In this document: positions 52,613 through 62,928 of the stretch, piece after piece | Layout of the letters: every line of letters starts with the position of its first letter | Numbering within the stretch: the stretch's first letter is position 1 | DNA from: Cichorium intybus | Lineage: Eukaryota > Streptophyta > Magnoliopsida > Asterales > Asteraceae | Assembly: GCA_023525715.1 (NCBI GenBank) | Contig: JAKNSD010000071.1 | Coordinates: 48,786-112,785 of the forward strand | Reading direction: 5' to 3' | Length of the DNA stretch: 64,000 nt | The notes under the pieces: model-generated | Databases searched by the model: none | The model's input: the letters and a program-made list of their open reading frames with translations, nothing else | What the model was told of the DNA's origin: nothing | Translations under genes and position numbers: made by a program

Positions 52613-53715
52613 TGACGTGCACGCAGAGGTCGTCATGCGGTCAAAAATAAGAGATAACCTAACATTCACTAGTATAGTGGAGTCAGGGTCGATCCACAGG
52701 AGCTACGTGGTTAGCCTAGATGAGAGATTACCAACTAATAGTGTCACAGCTATAGTCGGAGGAACTAATTTCTATCTTTCTACCTCGAAACAATATTCCA
52801 ACACTCAAGCCAAGTTTAGCCAAGCTCAAATGACCTAGTTACTTTCTGAACTCAGAAGTACATCTCTGAATCAGAAGCAATTGAAGGCATTCAAACTAGC
52901 AAAAACCAAGCAAAGCATAAACTAGCTAATAACCAACAATTCTATGAGACAGTTAATAGCCAAGGTTTAATGCCTAACCTAACCGAGTTAGCTACTGTTT
53001 TCAGCAAAGGGAAACAGTCCCAACCAAGTCACAAACAAAATCCACACACAAACAAACAACCAAAACACAAACTAACATCCAAAATACCGAAAAATCAATA
53101 TTTAATGTAACCGAATGATTTCATTCACTCAAACCAATATCCAACATCAAATCAGTAACCAAACACTACTAAAAACAGAACCCTAAGTTAAAGATCAATG
53201 GTTGTCACACCCAAAGATTCAACTCAAAGCTTACAAACGTTTAACTAAAATGAAATAAAATCTAAAACATGAAAATACCAAATGATAGCTTCTGAAATGG
53301 AATCCTCGAGTCAAAGAGCTTCTAGGTCGATGTTTACACCCGGTCTTTGCTAGGGTTTTCGGCTGGAAATGCATCTATTTATACTTGCAAATTTCCCGCA
53401 ACCGCGCCGCGCAGAAATGAAATCCGCGGCGCGCGTACTTATCCGTTCCCCGTTTTTTCGTCATTCAAATGTGTTCCACCGCCTTACGACCGCGTCGCGC
53501 AGAAGATAAATCCGCGGCGCGCGTACGTCTTCTCTTGATTTTTCCATTCTTTCCATACTTTTTCCTTTTGTACACCTTTAGTCCCTGTTTCTGTTCTTTT
53601 TTCTCCAGACAAGTCCTGACACGAAAAGTGAGAATACCCATGCATATTTGATATAATTTTACCAAGAACAGGGCTCAACAACGCCTAAAATACTTGATAT
53701 CACTAGGCGTTGTCA
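52613..53715 (-). repeat. 3' LTR of element D (1103 bp)
   Basis: On the minus strand starts TGACAACGCC and ends GTGCACGTCA. A 10-bp stem (ACAACGCCTA...TAGGCGTTGT, plus 53678-53713) sits directly at its start. CGCGCCGCG / CCGCGGCGCG words lie at 53400-53530, upstream of a TATA box (plus 53376-53383). Confidence 0.93.
53376..53383 (-). promoter_or_regulatory. TATA box in 3' LTR of D
   Basis: TATTTATA on plus (TATAAATA in LTR sense), about 20 nt downstream of the last GC-rich word. Confidence 0.6.
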
Positions 53716-53750
53716 AACACCCCACACTTGTGCCTTGCTTGTCCCCAAGC
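53716..53750 (-). other. 3' polypurine tract region of D
   Basis: Minus strand reads GGGGACAAGCAAGGCACAAG then TGTGGGGTGTT immediately before the LTR. The plus strand has a 20-nt palindrome CTTGCTTGTCCCCAAGCAAG just beyond it. Confidence 0.65.
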
Positions 53751-54726
53751 AAGAGAGTTTTTAACAAATTATAATAGAGAATCGAACAATTTTTTACTGT
53801 GTTTAGTTTCAAAGTTTATTGCTCTTTGAGTTAGAATGGAATAGTTCGTGAAAACATAATTGAGTTGTTCTTTGGAATTCATGGCTTTCTAAAGAACCCT
53901 TGATTACAAACTTTCTGTCCACAATGAAGTGTACTTACTCGTTCAGATTCTAAAGGCCATTAAGGAATTGTCCATGACTTTCGATGTTGTCCGTGTAGCG
54001 AGCTTTCAGAAATACCATCCCAGACCAGACGATCTTAGGTGGTAAGGTGCAAAAGGCCCACCCATTTTAGACCTACCGGCTCGAACAACAAAGGCCACTG
54101 ACTGACTTTTCCTTCCTAAATTCCAATCCTAAAACGGCTCAATCTTCTAAACTCGTAGAACTCAACTTATTTGACTAACTAATAGTATGATCACAACTAA
54201 ACAGTATTTCTTGAAAAACACTAATGCTATCACAATCACAAACCATTCATTTCAAAATTGCAATTTATTAAAAAAAATTTGAAAAGTTGCTAAAATTTTG
54301 AAAAATCGATCATTTCTGCAAAAAGTTTCAAAAATTCTCTTTCGACCGTCCACACCCCACACTTAAAACCATACAACGTCTCCGTTGTACAAAAATTATT
54401 TCAAAGCAAGGGAGAAAGAGTTACCCCTTTTTGGACGATGGACTGCTTGGTGCTCAATATCACAGGTATAATGCGTACAAATGGATCCTTGAGTTCGTAT
54501 TCTGGAGTTGTAGCGCTACAGTGAACACGCCGGTGGTCGAGACAAGTGGAGGGGGCACGGTGACCCCACACTTGTCTGAGACAACTCATTCTCAGATTGG
54601 TATATCATGCATCACTTAACAAATAAATTAAAAACGTACATGACAGAAATAAAATATACAAATAGAAATGTTATAAGTTTGTACATATATCCCAAAAAAG
54701 ACAAAATAAAGAAAGAAAAAGATACA
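53751..54726 (-). other. 3' UTR of element D
   Basis: Noncoding. Contains a second PPT-like tract at about 54345-54367 (minus TTTTAAGTGTGGGGTGTGGACG) preceded by a GTACAACGGAGACGTTGTA dyad, roughly 630 bp upstream of the 3' PPT. Confidence 0.55.
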
Positions 54727-55944
54727 TCAATCACTGCCAGGCGGCCTGGAGGGTCCGGCCTCATGATCGTGGGACTGGGCTGGGAATGGTCGGGGACGGT
54801 GGCCCTGGGCCGATGCGGTCTGAATAAGTACCTCCCCGATCCACTCGAGCTGGTCCAAGACTATCGTGAGCTGACCCTCAATCCGCGTGACTCTGGCATC
54901 CAATCGGCGGAGGGCTGATGGATCGACCTGCTCCGTCAGCGGCTGTGCCGGCTCTGGTGCTGCTGGCTCTAGTCTTCGGCGTCTCCTGCCGGGCTGGGCG
55001 TATGCAGGCTGAGGTGCCTCAGGAGGCTCGATCGGGGCCCGGATGTACTGCCCCGGGAGCTGCAGCTCAATGAGCCGCATCCTCTCCAAAGTGCGTGCTG
55101 CAGTGCGCGATGGAGGCAGAGCAGTCAAAGATGCTGCCACGGGGGCAGTAAGGATGCCATAGGAACGGGCCAGGCGGGTGATAAAATACCCCCTGGCTAG
55201 TGGACTGCTGGTGGAGGCGCCGGTAGAGTGAGTGGAGAGAGCGGTCGCGAGGGCGAAAGGGAGGTGGAGGAATCGGGATGGGTCAAGGAGAAACCACAAA
55301 AATGTCATATCGTCCCCAGACACCTTCTCGCCTCCCTGCCGCTGCATGATGGAGGTGGAGACAATCCGGTGCATGAGGCGATGGAGTGGATCGCGTAGGT
55401 GGCTCTCCCTCGAGGTCCCCGCCTCGTACCTGACGTTGGACAGTGGTGCCCAAACCTCCATGTTGGGAGGGCGCTCCGGCTCCCCCTGAATGCACGACCC
55501 AAAGAACCGGGTGAAGAAACGATGCTGGAGGTCCTCTGGAGTGTAGATGCCTGCGCGCCTCCTGAAGTCTCGGAGGTTGCACTCCCGATGCACACCTCCC
55601 AAGCGAAAACGTACCAGCCTGGAGCGTGGGTCCCCCGCCCGAGGTGCGAACTGGACAGTGGATATGAACTCCAGTAGCAGCTCCGTGTAGACCACGTCCT
55701 CGTCCGTGGCCATAATCCTATCCCACCCTCGGCAGGTGAACGATGCTTCCTCGTGGGTCCAGGTGCGATGTAAAAACGGCTCGATCGCACCCCAGAGCCC
55801 TGCATCCCTCAAGATGTCTCGGTCTATAACCGTCGCCTCGAGAACCCGGCGACTGGTCAATGCATCCCGTCGTGAAATGTACTCCACTGAACTGTCACGC
55901 TCTGCTGGGAACTGGAGGAAGGGGTGGTCCAATCTGAACATCAT
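54727..55944 (-). CDS. ATHILA-family second ORF (element D), intact 405 aa
   Basis: Start chosen at the ATG at 55944 because TTTTCTTTTGCAG ends right before it; the longer frame upstream to 56076 is probably intronic. Visible: RDSSVEYISRRDALTSRRVL, then a folded core with YTELLLEFISTVQF, VRFRLGGVHRECNLRDFRR and IYTPEDLQHRFF. LHRLMHRIVSTSIMQR and FALATALSTHS follow. The C-terminal third is Pro/Arg/Ala-rich with a coiled-coil-like LDARVTRIEGQLTIVLDQLEWIGEVL. The core matches the ATHILA ORF-1 family of plant gypsy elements; its role is unknown. Codon use is GC-rich compared with the A/T-rich surroundings. Confidence 0.85.
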   Translation of the reverse strand: MMFRLDHPFLQFPAERDSSVEYISRRDALTSRRVLEATVIDRDILRDAGLWGAIEPFLHRTWTHEEASFTCRGWDRIMATDEDVVYTELLLEFISTVQFAPRAGDPRSRLVRFRLGGVHRECNLRDFRRRAGIYTPEDLQHRFFTRFFGSCIQGEPERPPNMEVWAPLSNVRYEAGTSRESHLRDPLHRLMHRIVSTSIMQRQGGEKVSGDDMTFLWFLLDPSRFLHLPFALATALSTHSTGASTSSPLARGYFITRLARSYGILTAPVAASLTALPPSRTAARTLERMRLIELQLPGQYIRAPIEPPEAPQPAYAQPGRRRRRLEPAAPEPAQPLTEQVDPSALRRLDARVTRIEGQLTIVLDQLEWIGEVLIQTASAQGHRPRPFPAQSHDHEAGPSRPPGSD

Positions 55945-56287
55945 CTGCAAAAGAAAATATAGCAACAAAACAAAAAATTTTGCAAAATCAGTCCTTGTCT
56001 TCCCAGCCGCACCGCGGCGCGGCCCAAGAGCAAGGGCGCAGCGCGGCGTACGCCTGTTTTGAAAACCCGGGATCAAATCCCCATTTTAACCTGCTATATC
56101 TCATTTTAATCATACCACATGGTAGCCTAAGTGCCGACTAGCTCATCTAGGGTGTCCATTTGGCAAAACAAACACCTGATGGGCTAGCATTAGTGATTCT
56201 AAGTTTTTGAACTTTTTGGAATAAAACCCTAAAATTAACTACCTAATAACTAGTTTAGACAGCTGATAGATAGTTAAAAGAGCGTAC
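55945..56287 (-). other. Probable intron before second ORF (element D)
   Basis: Donor ACCAAG/GTACGC at 56287 and acceptor TTCTTTTGCAG at 55945 on the minus strand; the acceptor touches the ORF2 start codon. GCGC-rich words (CCGCGGCGCGG and similar) lie at 56005-56050. Confidence 0.6.
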
Positions 56288-56709
56288 CTTGGTAGTAGAA
56301 ACACAATAAGCAAGAAAAAATGCAAGAAATTTTTGATCACCAGAGCTCCGAGTCGTGTGATTTGAGTTGTGAGCCGCGGCTCACCGTATAAGGGCAAAAA
56401 CCGTCTGATCGTTTCCCGCGGCACGCATTTCTCGTTTCCGCGACGCGCGTGTCGCCAAATCAACCCCTGCGCATCGGGTTGAGTTTCGAACCCGCGTCGC
56501 GCAATTCAAAAATCCGCGGCGCGGTCTTGAAGATTTCAAAACTTTTCACACGACCCCACACTTGCTTCAGACCACTAATACCTGCAAAAGATTGATGTAT
56601 TTTCTAAATTAATCCTAAGAAATATAAAACCTACTTATGACACGATGGGTTGCCTCCCAACAAGCGCTAAGTTTAACGTCTTCAGCCAGACGTGGGACTC
56701 CTTCTACAG
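56288..56709 (-). other. Inter-ORF leader of element D
   Basis: Noncoding segment with further CGCG-rich palindromic words (for example AGCCGCGGCT at 56372 and CCGCGGCGCGG near 56512). Also holds CTTGTTGGGAGGCAACCCA at about 56646-56664 (minus), the counterpart of the gaggcaacccg element after pol in the other copies. Confidence 0.6.
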
Positions 56710-57996
56710 CTACGGTGGATCATACGCCTTCTTTCCTTGCTGCATTTCAGTCACCACCGCCCCTTTGTTGACCCACTGCTCCTCAAACTTTCCTGGATCG
56801 AAAGGCTTGTCAGTTCTCCTGCTGCCGCATAGTTGCTGTCTCCTGATGATTTCCCGCGAGTGCTTGGAAGTAGCTTTGAACCTCCAAGCTCGGTCCTTTC
56901 TTCTGCACCTCTTCAAAGTCAAGGGATTGACATGAAGCGCGCCTAGTGCTGCTCCCAGTAGTTGTTTTGCAGATCTCATTTTTCCAGTGTCCCACATGCT
57001 ATCTTCAGTTTGCAATTTTGGTTTGCAGTACCAATAAAAATTTTCCAATCGAATGGGATCGGAAGGCAACATATCGGGATGCTTCCATATCTCCTCATCG
57101 ATGGTATTGATCACATCTAATTTTCCATTCATGAATGGATCATGAGTGGTGATAAAATCATGTTTATTATTTTCAAAAATCAACTCGTCAGCATCATCTT
57201 CTTGGTCATCGTCCAACAGGTGGATCGGGACCAAGAGTGAGTGACTGGTTTGATCTGATGGTGGTACAAAGTCACCCATCATCGTATACTTACTTTCAAA
57301 AGACTCAAAATTTTCAAAAATTCTAGGTTCGGGGGTAGTATTGTCATCTACACCCCCTTCCCTAATAGTATCAACAACTTCAACAATTTCGGGGATCGTT
57401 GGGCTGGGGTCTGTACTGTCACTTACAGCCTCCTCCACAACATCCTCATCAATCAAATCGTCTAGTGATGGTATGGATTCACTCATCACCAGCTCGACAT
57501 TATCAACATTTTCAAAAATATCAAAAACATCAAAAGTTGTTGAGTCAGAGGTAGCATTGTCACCTACAACCTCTTCCTCAACAACATTTTCGACCCTCTC
57601 AGTGGTCTCTTGACTTTCCCAAGGTGTATGCCCTTCCATCACATATTCAGGTGATGCAAGTTCACACACATTATCATTGGTATAAAAATCACTCACCTCC
57701 GGTTCTGGCGAAGGTGGTGAACATTTCCAACTTTCCTCTAACCTATCTAAAGAAGCTTGCACTTTTTCAAGAGCTTCAGCCTGGTCCTTCTGCTCATGGT
57801 AGTTGTTATACATGAATACCCAAAGTTGGGCCCAAGTTACAGAATTCTCAAGCTGAGATGACTCCTCGGTCCGCCATCCATTGTCATCGAATGATCCATT
57901 GTAGGAATCATCCTCATAATAGGTGTCGGCCGGATTCCCATAACCTTCATAATACTGATCCGGGTACATGTAATCACCCATTATAAGGATGTACAC
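56710..57996 (-). CDS. Unknown acidic ORF in the gag position (element D), 423-428 aa
   Basis: First long ORF after the PBS; start at 57996, or more likely 57981 (MGDYMYPDQYYEGYG). The N-terminus is Tyr/Asp-rich, then a short helical coil (MYNNYHEQKDQAEALEKVQASL). A long Asp/Glu/Val/Thr-rich middle follows with loose internal repeats (VVEEEVVGDNATSDSTTF, VVEEAVSDSTDPSP, GVDDNTTPEPRIFENF). The tail is basic with LENFYWYCKPK, LKRCRRKDRAWRFKATSK and CGSRRTDKPFDPGKFEEQW. No gag domain, zinc knuckle or protease motif is visible, and I do not recognise the family. Its intactness in a young element argues that it is or recently was translated. Confidence 0.75.
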   Translation of the reverse strand: MYILIMGDYMYPDQYYEGYGNPADTYYEDDSYNGSFDDNGWRTEESSQLENSVTWAQLWVFMYNNYHEQKDQAEALEKVQASLDRLEESWKCSPPSPEPEVSDFYTNDNVCELASPEYVMEGHTPWESQETTERVENVVEEEVVGDNATSDSTTFDVFDIFENVDNVELVMSESIPSLDDLIDEDVVEEAVSDSTDPSPTIPEIVEVVDTIREGGVDDNTTPEPRIFENFESFESKYTMMGDFVPPSDQTSHSLLVPIHLLDDDQEDDADELIFENNKHDFITTHDPFMNGKLDVINTIDEEIWKHPDMLPSDPIRLENFYWYCKPKLQTEDSMWDTGKMRSAKQLLGAALGALHVNPLTLKRCRRKDRAWRFKATSKHSREIIRRQQLCGSRRTDKPFDPGKFEEQWVNKGAVVTEMQQGKKAYDPP

Positions 57997-58070
57997 ATAC
58001 CAAAAATCCGCAAACTAAAATCAAACATCAAAAGAAACAACCCTACTGATCGTCTATCCTAAGCGCACAA

Positions 58071-58089
58071 CTCCCTGGCAACGGCGCCA
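58071..58089 (-). other. Primer binding site, tRNA-Asp type (element D)
   Basis: Minus strand TGGCGCCGTTGCCAGGGAG, one mismatch to the tRNA-Asp site of the other elements, separated from the LTR by five nucleotides. Confidence 0.88.
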
Positions 58090-58094
58090 AAATT

Positions 58095-59197
58095 TGACGT
58101 GCACGCAGAGGTCGTCATGCGGTCAAAAATAAGAGATAACCTAACATTCACTAGTATAGTGGAGTCAGGGTCGATCCACAGGAGCTACGTGGTTAGCCTA
58201 GATGAGAGATTACCAACTAATAGTGTCACAGCTATAGTCGGAGGAACTAATTTCTATCTTTCTACCTCGAAACAATATTCCAACACTCAAGCCAAGTTTA
58301 TCCAAGCTCAAATGACCTAGTTACTTTCTGAACTCAGAAGTACATCTCTGAATCAGAAGCAATTGAAGGCATTCAAACTAGCAAAAACCAAGCAAAGCAT
58401 AAACTAGCTAATAACCAACAATTCTATGAGACAGTTAATAGCCAAGGTTTAATGCCTAACCTAACCGAGTTAGCTACTGTTTCCAGCAAAGGGAAACAGT
58501 CCCAACCAAGTCACAAACAAAATCCACACACAAACAAACAACCAAAACACAAACTAACATCCAAAATACCGAAAAATCAATATTTAATGTAACCGAATGA
58601 TTTCATTCACTCAAACCAATATCCAACATCAAATCAGTAACCAAACACTACTAAAAACAGAACCCTAAGTTGAAGATCAATGGTTGTCACACCCAAAGAC
58701 TCAACTCAAAGCTTACAAATGTTTAACTAAAATGAAATAAAATCTAAAACATGAAAATACCAAATGATAGCTTTTGAAATGGAATCCTCGAGTCAAAGAG
58801 CTTCTAGGTCGATGTTTACACCCGGTCTTTGCTAGGGTTTTCGGCTGGAAATGCATCTATTTATACTTGCAAATTTCCCGCAACCGCGCCGCGCAGAAAT
58901 GAAATCCGTGGCGCGCGTACTTATCCGTTCCCCGTTTTTTCGTCATTCAAATGTGTTCCACCGCCTTACGACCGCGTCGCGCAGAAGATAAATCCGCGGC
59001 GCGCGTACGTCTTCTCTTGAATTTTCCATTCTTTCCATACTTTTTCCTTTTGTACACCTTTAGTCCCTGTTTCTGTTCTTTTTTCTCCAGACAAGTCCTG
59101 ACACGAAAAGTGAGAATACCCATGCATATTTGATATAATTTTACCAAGAACAAGGCTCAACAACGCCTAAAATACTTGATATCACTAGGCGTTGTCA
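58095..59197 (-). repeat. 5' LTR of element D (1103 bp)
   Basis: Near-identical copy of 52613-53715, same length. TATA box on minus at 58858-58865; start hairpin at 59160-59195. Confidence 0.93.
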
Positions 59198-59202
59198 GGT
59201 AT

Positions 59203-59487
59203 ATATACGATATCGGTTTGTAACAATGAGAATGTCAAGAGTGTCATTCTTATTTTGAAAGAGAGAGAGTGTATGTGTAGTAAATATTGTATAACTTGTT
59301 TTAGCATTCAACTTAGGAATATATAATCTCTAATTCCTACAGTGGATGTAGCTCGATTAGTCTAGATCGAGTGAACCACTTAAATCCTTGTGTTCTTTAT
59401 TTGGTTGTGTTTGTTCTTCTTTTTTGCTCTCATTTGTCGTGATTAAATCATGTAGCAAGTACCCTGTCGAAGTCCTTAGTCTTAACA
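59203..59487 (+). repeat. Ty1/copia 5' LTR, right piece
   Basis: Continuation of 52429-52612 after the D insertion; ends CTTAACA and is followed after AAC by the primer site. Confidence 0.75.
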
Positions 59488-59490
59488 AAC

Positions 59491-59502
59491 TGGTATCAAA
59501 GC
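59491..59502 (+). other. Primer binding site, tRNA-Met (copia)
   Basis: TGGTATCAAAGC, a one-base variant of the TGGTATCAGAGC site, right after the copia LTR. Confidence 0.75.
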
Positions 59503-59503
59503 T

Positions 59504-60374
59504 ATGGCTGAAGAAGGAAAGATTAAGATCGATAGGTTTAAAGGTCACAATTTTAGCCTCTAAAGAGCATAGATAGAAGACTATATATACCAAAAGAAGC
59601 GACACTACCCTTGATCGATGAGAAACCTGAAGGTATGTAGAAGGAGGAGTGGGTCGGTTAGATCGACAGGCCCTTAGAGTCCCTCGATTGTCATTGATAA
59701 AGAACGTTGCTTACAACATTTTCAATGAGAATACAATGTATGGGTTGATCAAAACGTTTTCTAACATGTACAAGAAACCCTCAGCTGCAAATTAGGTGTT
59801 CTTGATCAGGCAATTGGTTAACACGAAGATGAAAGATGGTGGGTCTGTGACACACCACGTTAATGAGTTCAATTCAATCATATTGATATTGACATTAGTT
59901 TATATTGGCTTTAAAGACGAAGTCCAAGCATTGTTGTTGTTATCTTTTCTTCTAGAGAACAGGTTTGGTACGGTGACTACGGTCGGCAGTGCATCCGGTA
60001 CACAGAAGCTCACGTTCAAAGGCATTCTCGATTTGATCCTCAGAGAGGATATCCACACAAGAAATGCAGGGGAGTGCTATAGCAATATGCTGAGCACAAA
60101 AGAACCAAGAAGAAGGGCCAACCAAGGTGGTGGTGGTGGCAAGGGAAGAAGTAAATCAAGGAGGAAAGGAAGTTACAAAATCATAAAAGATATTATCTGC
60201 CGGATCTGCAAAGAAAGTGGTCACTTTAAAAATCAGTGTCCAAAGCCCTCCGCAGGAAATGCGAGGAAGGAGGTGAATGTGGTATCCGTTGTGTTGAGAG
60301 TCGATGGTGTAGCCACCCGAATTATTGTAATGACTATTAAATGTAATGGTAGTAGGGCCTTGTATGCTATTTGA
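59504..60374 (+). pseudogene. Ty1/copia gag pseudogene
   Basis: Starts MAEEGKIKIDRFKGHNFS, the usual start of this copia gag class, but has early stops. The frame is open again from 59796: RQLVNTKMKDGGSVTHHVNEF, DEVQALLLLSFL, TFKGILDLILREDI, then a basic G/R/S-rich linker and the CCHC knuckle CRICKESGHFKNQC near 60200-60240. Protease and pol are absent downstream. Confidence 0.85.
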
Positions 60375-60601
60375 TGATTCTTATCGATATCTCAAGGATT
60401 ATGTGTGCTAAGATGTTGTTTACATACGTATGTGTCATGATTGGGTCCCAAATGTTGAATTTAGACTTGTTTTTGGGAATGAAAATTGTAATCTATAACT
60501 ATGTATGAAATGTTTTGGAAACCATGGTGCTTTTCAAAATGAAAATTTTTGGGGGTGTTACAAGTTAATACAAACGAACCATAGTGCAAGCAGGATCATA
60601 C
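60375..60601 (+). repeat. Truncated LTR-like end and target site
   Basis: Ends TTTTTGGGGGTGTTACA at 60562 like a chromovirus LTR, but what follows is not a recognisable primer site. The CATAC duplication of the next solo LTR is at 60597-60601. Confidence 0.4.
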
Positions 60602-62059
60602 TGTAACACCCGTCTTCTCGACAATTAGTAATAAGTTATATTTACAACGTTATAGGCTATCATTTATTAAGTTTTGGTAAGTAACTAAGATAATATATAT
60701 ATGTAAATCTGTATTTTTCCACAATAATTCACGATATATGTTTTACGACATTATTTATATAAGTCATCAATTATGAAAATGTTAGTAGGTCGTAAAATAA
60801 TATATGTTATATTTGGTGATATTACTATTCGATCTCATACTCAAAGTTTAATCATATTATAATTTGGTATGACTCATATTCTTTATTTTGTTGTGAAATA
60901 ATATGTATATATTGTAAACCTAATATGTATATATTAGTAAATTATGAACATATAAATCATGTAATATAATGTGGGTATATTATAGTATTCATACGTGTAA
61001 TCAAGAAATGATTCCAAATTTTAATTCACATATATACTATATGGATAATTACTATATGGAGAAGTATATTCAAACTAACCAATCAAATGCAAGGTGATCG
61101 TGTCATATTTCTCATGCAATGAAATCATTAGGTGTTAATCAAACGAATGATCCGTGTAATTGTTATAGATACGTGTTGATTTTAATAATAGTGTGTCAAA
61201 TTATTTTTGAATGACTAAGACACTAAGCCTTTGAAGCAGCAGCTTAAGTTCGAGTATAAATAGAACAATATTTTGGTTAAACTTTTGATCACATAAATCG
61301 AATAAGTTTAGGGAAAATAGTAGGAATTTCCAAAAGCGCCGGCCATTAGACAATCGCTAAATCATCAAGGTGAGTTTTATGATGCCTTTACAATCTGATA
61401 TATATATGATATATATTGTGTTTATATGCCTAATTGATCATTGCATTATACTTGTCACGTTTATTGCTTTTCGATATTTTATCATGCTTATTGCTTTATA
61501 TATGTGTACACGAGTTGCTGGGTAAATGTAAAAAATGAAAAAGGGAACGTAACGTCGTTCGCTAATAAATATAATTGGGTACGATTAGTACATGGGAGGC
61601 ATCCTGTTGTTACTAAGTCGATACCAGCAATATATGTCTAGCCCCACTAGTACATTGTATAGAAGTCATGACTCAGATAGCACACATGCTAGTTCGAAGT
61701 CTGAAAATGACTTAGATAAATTTACCCACAACTCCGAGATCTCAACGTAATTTTTATATTTCATATTTCATATCATCAATGCATGTGGTATTTTGTACAC
61801 AAACACACGAATTCACTAAGCCTTTTGGCTTACGCATCTACATATATATCTTAGGACACATTCCGTAGAATAAGATCAGGTACTCGACATCATAATAAGG
61901 GGACCAGATGACACTCGGAGACATTACCTGTTGTTATAACTTTTAGTTATTAGCAAAAGTTCTAGCTTGTATTTCCTTATAGCTTCCATTGTAACCGAAA
62001 ACTTTGATATTTATAAATAAAGTTAAAGTTTCGTCAGAATATCGTCTCGTGGTGTCACA
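60602..62059 (+). repeat. Solo LTR, chromovirus-like (1458 bp)
   Basis: TGTAACACCCG...GGTGTCACA with a perfect 5-bp duplication CATAC (60597-60601, 62060-62064) and no internal region. TATAAATA at 61255-61262 gives + orientation. A TAAGCCTTTTGGCTTA stem lies at 61818-61833, in the position of the TGAGCT...AGCTCA stems of the other chromovirus-type LTRs. Confidence 0.9.
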
Positions 62060-62384
62060 CATACTAGTTCATCTGTCCTAAAAGTTCCATCTTGAAGTGC
62101 TTCATAGTCTACTCTTAGTACCTCAACCTGGAATATATGGCATTAAAAAAACACATATGTAAGACATAATATCTCATGAGTCTACATGGGTTTTAGACAC
62201 AAAAATATTTCTTACATAATAAAATTAGCATGCTAAGATCATATACATACATTAATTCTATAATTTTTATTAAAGGGCATATTCTACACAATGCATAAAA
62301 ATCACACATAATACAACTTCAGTATGGTTTGCACTGCATCGCTGCTAGTACTAATATAGAGAGAACAAATCAATCTATAAGGGC
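62060..62384. other. Anonymous region
   Basis: A/T-rich, no ORF or repeat end recognised apart from the CATAC duplication at its start. Confidence 0.3.
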
Positions 62385-62615
62385 ATCATTGACGTGATCC
62401 CATATTGGGGATTTCGTGATCCTGTATTGGGGATCTCCTTGTCCCATATTGGGGATCTCCTGGTCCCATATTGGTGATCCCATACTGGGCGCCTCACATG
62501 ATCCCATATTGGGGATCTTGTGGTCCCATATTGGGGGACTCGTTTCTTATGATCCCATACTGGGGATCTCATGGTCCCATATTGGGGGCCTCGTTTCTCA
62601 TGATCCCATACTGGG
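62385..62615. repeat. Minisatellite of GATCCCATATTGGGGATC units
   Basis: About ten imperfect units alternating GATCCCATA(T/C)TGGGGATC and GGTCCCATATTGGGG, some joined by CTCGTTTCT(T/C)AT, giving a higher-order ~60-bp period. The core unit is itself palindromic. Confidence 0.9.
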
Positions 62616-62928
62616 GGATATCATTTAGGTAATTCGGTCATAATACATTATAAAGATAATTCAGTAATGAAAAATGAATTTCTAGCCATATATCCCATAT
62701 AAAGTGCCTCATGTAACTCACCTCGAATCAACAAACTGTCACTAGGCTTCAAAAACCTCCTTATATTTACTTTGATCACCCTTATTTCTAAATTACTAAT
62801 TTTCATGCATGTTCATACTTAGCATCGCTAAGTCTAGCTGTAGTGCCACTAACTTTGAAGGTCAGGTCTATTTAGACCTCTGTTCAGCCCTTTTATTCAG
62901 GTTCCATTTAGGCATGCATTCCACATTT
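62616..62928. other. Anonymous region before the last LTR
   Basis: No gene seen. Contains AGCATCGCTAAG and TAGTGCCACTAAC (62821-62855), similar to words found inside the following LTR. Confidence 0.3.

Larger units (their letters stand above)
52613..59197 (-). mobile_element. Young non-autonomous Athila-type element D (6.6 kb)
   Basis: Two 1103-bp LTRs with about nine differences by eye, a perfect 5-bp duplication GGTAT (52608-52612, 59198-59202), a tRNA-Asp-type primer site and PPTs. It encodes two intact ORFs on the minus strand, one unknown and one of the ATHILA second-ORF family, but no gag, protease, RT, RNase H or integrase. It is inserted in a copia LTR. Such an element must use proteins from related autonomous copies. 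Confidence 0.93.

Noticed and set aside
55305..55805. 166-codon alternative-frame ORF in element D
   Set aside because: GC-rich shadow of the ATHILA ORF; the other frame has the family motifs.
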